The notes under the pieces are model-generated. The model was not told the DNA's origin. It was given only the letters and a program-made list of their open reading frames with translations, and searched no databases. From NCBI GenBank assembly GCA_964489125.1, contig CAZAXY010000012.1, positions 1-48,986 of the forward strand: DNA of 48,986 nt. The letters are read 5' to 3'. A program made the position numbers and the translations under genes. Positions 43,674-48,986 of this stretch are shown one piece after another (position 1 is the first letter of the stretch; each line of letters begins with the position of its first letter). The stretch is from GYS-P2D sp964489125. Its GTDB lineage: Bacteria; Bacteroidota; Bacteroidia; Chitinophagales; Saprospiraceae.

Positions 43674-44967
43674 AGCGAGTTAATGTTAGTGTTGTTTTTA
43701 GACCTTAAGATTAATAAATACATCGTTATAAACAGCACGAGCAAGATAAATAGTGCGATTCTAAGATTATAAGCGTCCGCTACAAAACCTATGAGCGGCG
43801 GACCGATCATAAAACCAGAATACCCGATGGCCGACACCATGGCAATTCCAACACCAGGCGAAATCCCTTTTAGATTACCCGAAAGACTGAACGATATCGG
43901 CACGATGTTAGCTAGCCCTATGCCGATCAATCCAAAGCTTAGGATGACGATGATGTAGTGGAGTGCAGATAGCACGCCGATCATACCGATGATAGAACAG
44001 ATAGCCCCTACAGTAAGTATGGTGTAATCGCCATATCTAAGTCTTGCTCGATCACCAAATAGTCTGCCGATGGTCATCGCCCCAGCGAATGCTGTTAAGC
44101 CTAAAGTTGTATAGGCGCTGGGAGTGGCAATGATGTTCCTCATATAATTTGTACTCCAGTCGGACATTGCGCCTTCTCCCATCATGCAACACAGTGTTAT
44201 TATGCCCAGTACTAAGACGATACCCTTGGGCCACCTGAAGGGAGAATGCTTTTCTTTTTGTTCTGGCATATGATCTCTGATCATGCCGCTCCTGCCAACA
44301 AGAACCATGAGGATAGCAACTGCTGATATCAGTCCAAAGTGAGTCGGTACGACTACCGCTTGGCTGATAAACACGGAATCGAATACTCCACCAGTTACCA
44401 TGCCGATACTGAACATTGCGTGAAAGAAGGTCATGATAGGACGCTGATAGAATCGCTCGACCTCTACGGCTTGGGCGTTCATGGCAATATCCATAATTCC
44501 AGTACTGACGCCCATTAATGCAAAAGAGGCTAGCAGTATCCAATAGCTACTTGATAGGGTAGCTCCCGCAAAGAACAAACTGAAGAATATACCAGACACC
44601 AGTGCCACGGTTCGACTACTATATAGCTGTGTGAGCCATCCCGTAATGGGCATGGTGATGAATGCGCCTATAGAGTGAGTCAGAAGAANNNNNNNNNNNN
44701 NNNNNNNNNNNNNNNNNNNNNNNNNNNNNNNNNNNNNNNNNNNNNNNNNNNNNNNNNNNNNNNNNNNNNNNNNNNNNNNNNNNNNNNNAGCCATCCCGTA
44801 ATGGGCATGGTGATGAATGCGCCTATAGAGTGAGTCAGAAGAACAAATCCCATGAGTCTATTGTCCATGTGGTACATATCCTGTAGATCCGGTATGCGAC
44901 CTGCCCAGCTGGCATACTGCAATCCATTCGCAAAAAAGTACAGACTAACGGCAATTTTCGGATTCAT
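43670..44967 (-). CDS. MFS transporter (contains an assembly gap)
   Basis: A major facilitator carrier of about 380 residues and twelve spans once the gap is collapsed. The N-terminus MNPKIAVSLYFFANGLQYAS and GRIPDLQD is followed by motif-A-like sequence around ITGWLTQLYSSRTVALVSG. The middle MDIAMNAQAVEVE resembles the fucose-permease-type branch. The 100 N at 44689-44788 lie between identical 55-base flanks; removing one copy plus the N keeps the frame open from 44967 to the TGA at 43670. The substrate is unknown. It is coupled to the DoxX-like gene. Confidence 0.88.
44634..44843. other. Second assembly gap with identical 55-base flanks
   Basis: Bases 44634-44688 and 44789-44843 are identical and enclose exactly 100 N (44689-44788). 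The same 55-base overlap length as the first gap points to an assembler word size rather than biology. Confidence 0.9.
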
Positions 44968-45147
44968 TTCAGGCTAAAATGAGCATTGAACATACCAGAT
45001 ATTTCTGAATAAATGATAAATCCTCATTAATAGGGATATACCGCATGGGTAAAAATGGCTATATTTAGTTCGATTGACTTCCTTACACTGTGAGTCAACT
45101 TAAAACACGTCCTTTTTTAGGTAGTGTGGACAGGTAAATTTGTTTAG

Positions 45148-45181
45148 AAAAAAGGTGCAGAATCCTTCCGCACCTTTTTTT
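45148..45181. terminator. Intrinsic terminator upstream of the S9 peptidase, no gene before it
   Basis: AAAAAAGGTGC (45148-45158) pairs with GCACCTTTTTT (45170-45180) over an 11-base loop, with a T-run on the plus strand and an A-run before the stem that also allows function on the minus strand. It lies in the divergent space between the MFS gene and the S9 peptidase, 45 bases before the latter's ATG. It may be a leader attenuator or the end of a small RNA. Confidence 0.75.
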
Positions 45182-45225
45182 AATTCTTTTATCCATCTTT
45201 GGCGCTTACTAATGTATAAGCAGCT

Positions 45226-47160
45226 ATGGCACCTATAATAGATAGAGAGATATTTTTTGGAAACCCAGAGATTTCTGGAGGGCAGATCAGTCCTGATGGG
45301 AAGTATATTAGCTTTATCAAGCCGCTCAATGGAGTGCGCAATATCTGGATTAAGAAACGTGATGATGACTTTGGGTCAGCCATTCCAATCACCGAAGACA
45401 AGACGCGTCCAATTGGAGGATACTTCTGGAGTCGTGATGCTCAGTATGTTCTCTATGTGCAGGACAAAGCTGGTGATGAAAACTATCATGTCTATGCTGT
45501 TAATCCAGCAGAAGCCTCAGCTAAGAAGATCATTCCTGAGGCTCGCGACCTCACACCTATGGATGATGTGCGCGCATTTATCTATCGCATGCCTAAATCG
45601 GATCACAATAAAATCTATGTTGGCATAAACGATCGAGACAAGGCCTGGCATGATTTATACACCGTCGATATAGATTCTGGTGAACGTAAGCTGATTCTGG
45701 AGAATACAATTAATTATAGCTCGCTCTATTTCGACCTGAAGGATGAGTTGAGACTAGCATCAAGATCAACGGCAGACGGTGGTACAGAGCTTCTCAAGTT
45801 AGTAGGAGACAGTTGGGATTCTATCAAGAGTTGCACGCACGAAGAGACCCTTAGCCCATATCGATTTCATCAGGATGGTCGCCTCTATCTCATGAGCAAT
45901 GTGGGCGATGACGTAGATTTGACTACTCTGTATCTATTAGATCTGAAGACACTGACTCAAGAGAAGATTGCCTCAGACCCTGAAGAAGAAGTGGACTACG
46001 GTGGTATGATCTATAGTGACCTCCGTGAGGAGATGATCGGCAGCAGCTATACGGGAGATAAGAAGAGGCTATATTGGCTCGATAAGGACTACGAAGCCGA
46101 TTACCAATTTCTAAAAGACAATTTTGCTGGGGCCGAAGTATCCTTCGGCAGTGGCACTGCAGATGAGCAGACCTATATCGTATACGCATCGTCAGATACC
46201 GATCCCGGGGCGGCATATTTATTCGAAAGGAGCAGTCGCAACATACAGTTCCTTTATCGGCCACGTCCTGAACTGCCGATAGAACACCTCTCCCATATGC
46301 AGCCGGTGAGATACCCCTCCATCGATGGCCTGGAAATCCCTGCATATCTCACACTACCTAAAGATTATGATGGGGGGAGGATACCTGCCATCATGTTCGT
46401 TCATGGTGGTCCGTGGGCGAGAGATCATTGGGGCTACAATTCATACGCCCAGTTTCTGTCCAATCGGGGATATGCTGTACTGCAGCCTAATTTTAGAGGA
46501 TCGACGGGGTTTGGCAAGAAATTTCTCAATGCTGGCAATGGAGCATGGGGCGAAGCCATGCAAGATGATATCACCGCGGGCACGCATTATCTCATCAACC
46601 AAGGCATATCTGATGCCAATAATATCGGAATCATGGGAGGATCATATGGAGGGTATGCTACACTGGCAGGTCTGACCTTCACGCCAGATACGTACGCCTG
46701 TGGCGTGTCTATAGTCGGTCCTTCCAATTTATTCACCCTATTACAATCTATACCTCCTTATTGGGAGTCGGTTCGAGAGATGTTCTATATCCGCCTAGGA
46801 CATCCTGAGACGTCAGAAGGGCGAGAACAACTCAAGCGAAAGTCACCATTCTTCCATGCAGACAAGATTAAAGCTCCTTTGTTAGTTGCTCAAGGTGACA
46901 ATGACCCCCGTGTTAAAACCGCTGAATCTGATCAGATAGTCGTTGCTATGAGAGATCTTGGATTCCCTGTCGAGTATGTCAATTTTCCAGACGAAGGACA
47001 TGGATTTGTCAACCCAGATAACAGCATGGCATTCTTGGCTGTATGCGAGGCTTTTTTGGCTAAGCACCTTGGCGGTAGATTTCAGGAGGCTGTGCCTGAA
47101 CGACTAAAGCAAATCATTGATAAGGTGACCGTGGATATCAAGGCATTAGAATTGTCTTAA
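45226..47160 (+). CDS. S9 family serine peptidase (acylaminoacyl/prolyl oligopeptidase type)
   Basis: A 644-residue peptidase with a beta-propeller gate (about 15-370, repeated strands such as GGQISPDGKYISFI) and an alpha/beta-hydrolase domain. HGGPWARDHWGY near 400 is the oxyanion region. The catalytic triad is Ser near 473 in GGSYGGY, Asp near 561 in GDNDPRV and His near 592 in DEGHGF. No signal peptide is present and the frame is closed just before the ATG, so it is cytoplasmic, unlike many Bacteroidota S9 enzymes. It degrades short peptides. The glycosylase gene follows after 39 bases. Confidence 0.94.
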   Translation: MAPIIDREIFFGNPEISGGQISPDGKYISFIKPLNGVRNIWIKKRDDDFGSAIPITEDKTRPIGGYFWSRDAQYVLYVQDKAGDENYHVYAVNPAEASAKKIIPEARDLTPMDDVRAFIYRMPKSDHNKIYVGINDRDKAWHDLYTVDIDSGERKLILENTINYSSLYFDLKDELRLASRSTADGGTELLKLVGDSWDSIKSCTHEETLSPYRFHQDGRLYLMSNVGDDVDLTTLYLLDLKTLTQEKIASDPEEEVDYGGMIYSDLREEMIGSSYTGDKKRLYWLDKDYEADYQFLKDNFAGAEVSFGSGTADEQTYIVYASSDTDPGAAYLFERSSRNIQFLYRPRPELPIEHLSHMQPVRYPSIDGLEIPAYLTLPKDYDGGRIPAIMFVHGGPWARDHWGYNSYAQFLSNRGYAVLQPNFRGSTGFGKKFLNAGNGAWGEAMQDDITAGTHYLINQGISDANNIGIMGGSYGGYATLAGLTFTPDTYACGVSIVGPSNLFTLLQSIPPYWESVREMFYIRLGHPETSEGREQLKRKSPFFHADKIKAPLLVAQGDNDPRVKTAESDQIVVAMRDLGFPVEYVNFPDEGHGFVNPDNSMAFLAVCEAFLAKHLGGRFQEAVPERLKQIIDKVTVDIKALELS

Positions 47161-47199
47161 TCTCATACTCCTGATACATTTTTAACCCATTATACTTAT

Positions 47200-47796
47200 G
47201 TGATATTGAACTACCAAGAAGTACTCTCGCAAGATCCCATACTTAAAGCTCTACTTGCTAAGTATGGACCTATAGAGTTGAGCTCGATTGACAAGTCCAA
47301 TTATTTCAGGCATCTGGTTAAGTCTATCATAGGGCAACAGCTTTCAGTGAAAGCTGCCGCTACGATCAATTCGAGAATGTTGGACTATTTTGACAATGAT
47401 CCAACTCCTCAGAAAATTCTGAACTGTAGTTCTGAAGGCCTAAGATCCCTCGGCATCAGTAATCGCAAAGGAACTTATCTAAAGAACCTATCGGCCTTTG
47501 CAGAAGAGAATCCATTAGATCTGTTGGATACGCTCTCAAACGAGTCGATTATAGAAGCTCTTTCGGATATAAAAGGTATTGGCACTTGGACAGTCAAGAT
47601 GTTCTTGATATTCGCTCTGGGCAGAACAGATGTCAAGCCATATGAAGACTTGACCATCAGACAACAGGTGAAGGCATCGTATGAATTGAGTGAAGATTCT
47701 GACGTAAAGGAGTTTTTCTTGGAGCAAGCAGCAATTTGGCATCCTTATGAGTCTATTGCATGTCTATATCTATGGAAGGATAGGGATTCAGATTAG
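47200..47796 (+). CDS. DNA-3-methyladenine glycosylase, HhH-GPD (AlkA type)
   Basis: Base-excision repair enzyme that removes alkylated purines. The 198-residue protein has the N-terminal SIIGQQLSVKAAATI helix near 42-56, the helix-hairpin-helix IKGIGTWTVKM near 124 and the catalytic Asp near 150 in DVKPYEDLTIRQQ. A GTG (47200) or TTG (47206) start is needed; the nearby ATG at 47198 is in another frame. It lacks the AlkA N-terminal extra domain, like short bacterial homologues. It is probably co-transcribed with the S9 peptidase. Confidence 0.9.
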   Translation: MILNYQEVLSQDPILKALLAKYGPIELSSIDKSNYFRHLVKSIIGQQLSVKAAATINSRMLDYFDNDPTPQKILNCSSEGLRSLGISNRKGTYLKNLSAFAEENPLDLLDTLSNESIIEALSDIKGIGTWTVKMFLIFALGRTDVKPYEDLTIRQQVKASYELSEDSDVKEFFLEQAAIWHPYESIACLYLWKDRDSD

Positions 47797-48073
47797 ACAG
47801 TATTGTGAGTGTGATGTTTTTCTTCCATTGTTATGATCGATTAATGACTCTGATCTTTAACTGAAGCTTCTACAATCTCATTTGCCACGGTTCTTAAGGG
47901 TAGCCAAATGTTGACTTCCCTAAACCTATTGGATTGATCTCATCGTCAACGAAGTGATCAGAACTGTACTTTTCCTTACAATTAATACCGCATTAATCTA
48001 AAAACCAAATCAAGTTGACACATTTGGCTGTTGAACCTTAATTAATATTATCGAATTAAAATTGAAAAAACAT

Positions 48074-48715
48074 ATGAGTGCACTAAGATTAGGAGATGAA
48101 GCTCCAAACTTTTCTGCGAGTACTACAGCAGGAGACATTGATTTTCATAACTGGTTAGGAGATAGTTGGGGTATATTATTTTCGCATCCTGCGGACTTCA
48201 CGCCGGTCTGCACAACAGAGCTAGGCACAGTTGCTAAGTACAAGCCAGAATTTGAAAAAAGAAATGTAAAGGTGGCAGCGCTGAGTGTAGATGGATTAGC
48301 CTCTCACAATGATTGGGTCAATGATATTAATGAGACACAAGGAACCACTGTCAATTTTCCATTGATTGCCGATGAGGACAGAACAGTTGCTACACTCTAT
48401 GACATGATTCACCCTAATGCAGATAGCAAGCTGACCGTAAGGTCTGTATTTGTCATTGGGCCAGATAAGAAGATCAAATTGACGCTGACATACCCTGCAG
48501 CTACTGGAAGAAATTTTAATGAACTGCTCAGAGTGATAGACTCCTTGCAATTGACGGCATATCACAAAGTGGCTACGCCTGCTAACTGGAACCACGGTGA
48601 CGATTGTGTTATCGTACCATCAGTACAGAATGCCGATATCCCAGAGATGTTCCCTAAAGGCCATACAGAAGTAAAGCCTTACTTAAGGATTACGCCGCAA
48701 CCTAATATTGATTAG
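48074..48715 (+). CDS. Peroxiredoxin, 1-Cys (Prx6) type
   Basis: Thiol peroxidase that reduces hydrogen peroxide and organic hydroperoxides. The 213-residue protein starts at ATG 48074 (MSALRLGDEAPNF); a TTG four codons earlier is possible. The peroxidatic Cys is residue 46 in HPADFTPVCTTE, with Thr43 and the later Arg in KLTVRSVFVIG. The C-terminal extension (ATPANWNHGDDCVIVPSV) is characteristic of Prx6. A strong terminator follows, so it is a single-gene unit. Confidence 0.95.
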   Translation: MSALRLGDEAPNFSASTTAGDIDFHNWLGDSWGILFSHPADFTPVCTTELGTVAKYKPEFEKRNVKVAALSVDGLASHNDWVNDINETQGTTVNFPLIADEDRTVATLYDMIHPNADSKLTVRSVFVIGPDKKIKLTLTYPAATGRNFNELLRVIDSLQLTAYHKVATPANWNHGDDCVIVPSVQNADIPEMFPKGHTEVKPYLRITPQPNID

Positions 48716-48742
48716 GATTGATTTAAGAATTGAGAACGGAAT

Positions 48743-48770
48743 AAAGAGTATCATGTGATACTCTTTTTTT
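48743..48770 (+). terminator. Intrinsic terminator of the peroxiredoxin gene
   Basis: AAAGAGTATCA (48743-48753) pairs with TGATACTCTTT (48756-48766), followed by further T residues. The loop is short, so the closing pairs at the tip probably open. Confidence 0.85.
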
Positions 48771-48873
48771 TGTGCTTATAAACAGTAGTGCTTTCCACTT
48801 CTTACAGCGATGGTCAACTTAGAAAGATGTATCTTGAATATGCCGAAATGAGCTACGTATTAAAACGCGAATT

Positions 48874-48986
48874 ATGATCAAGCACATTACAGTAGTAGCC
48901 TTTTTAGGATTAACCGCATGCAATAATTCCAATCATCCGCCGGGCGCTGACGAATCATTAGCACAGAACACAGAAAACACTATTGA
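48874..48986 (+). CDS. Lipoprotein gene, 5' end only (runs off the window)
   Basis: ATG 48874 starts MIKHITVVAFLGLTACNNSN, a signal sequence with lipobox LTAC and Cys16. The following residues are Asn-, Pro- and Glu-rich. It continues past the last base in the same frame. The function cannot be judged from 37 residues. Confidence 0.7.
   Translation, partial: MIKHITVVAFLGLTACNNSNHPPGADESLAQNTENTI

Noticed and set aside
44052..44543. A 163-codon frame inside the MFS gene on the same strand
   Set aside because: It is a shifted frame of the transporter and its residue composition is not protein-like.
1..48986. CRISPR arrays, tRNA or rRNA genes
   Set aside because: No regularly spaced direct repeats, cloverleaf-like sequences or rRNA segments were seen on either strand by eye.

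Overview
The window comes from a Bacteroidota chromosome, most likely a Saprospira-like or related free-living lineage. The signs are a fused lpxC/fabZ gene, a secreted M4 peptidase with a type IX secretion (T9SS) C-terminal sorting domain, a GLPGLI protein next to a TonB-plug/beta-barrel protein, several LytTR and HisKA_2 type regulators, and at least one promoter with the Bacteroidota -7 motif TAnnTTTG. No rRNA, tRNA or CRISPR array was seen.

Layout. 1-6.4 kb: a MoeB/ThiF-like enzyme fused to rhodanese, the FtsK translocase, a Xaa-Pro aminopeptidase and a TerC membrane protein. 6.6-12.8 kb: an exported thermolysin-like protease, a large uncharacterised protein with a nucleoside-phosphorylase-like C-terminus, a DTW-domain tRNA modification enzyme and an EI24/CysZ-like membrane protein. 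13.0-16.6 kb: a TPR sensor kinase broken by one in-frame stop, a small outer-membrane barrel, a cyclophilin and a GroES-like protein. 16.7-20.5 kb: the lipid A cluster lpxD, lpxC/fabZ, lpxA, followed by an overlapping ABC ATPase. 20.5-23.6 kb: a crotonase-fold enzyme, a DUF2853-DUF697 fusion and two small unknown genes.

23.7-25.0 kb is a decayed island. It holds an IS3 OrfA remnant with three nonsense codons, a nested palindrome that resembles an integron attC site, a frameshifted small membrane-protein gene directly upstream of that palindrome, and an unassigned interrupted ORF. 25.0-31.6 kb: a LURP-one-like protein and an OmpR-type two-component system divergent from a GLPGLI gene and a TonB-plug outer-membrane protein, with tandem operator-like repeats between them. 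31.9-36.8 kb: a lipoprotein hydrolase, an ArgE-type deacetylase with a YfcC-type carrier, and an anchored unknown protein. 37.2-44.9 kb: a PIF1-like helicase, a small unknown protein, a LytS/LytTR pair, a TonB C-terminal protein, a tandem NTF2-like protein, a DoxX-like protein and an MFS transporter. 45.2-49.0 kb: an S9 peptidase, an AlkA-type glycosylase, a 1-Cys peroxiredoxin and the start of a lipoprotein gene.

Both 100-N gaps are flanked by identical 55-base sequences. They look like unmerged contig overlaps rather than missing DNA. Collapsing each overlap restores intact argE-like and MFS genes.

The strongest unusual points are the apparent ATT start of lpxD, the single nonsense codon in the sensor kinase, the attC-like palindrome with its adjacent pseudogene, the DUF2853-DUF697 fusion, and two intrinsic terminators with no annotated gene upstream. 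I found no single complete novel system.
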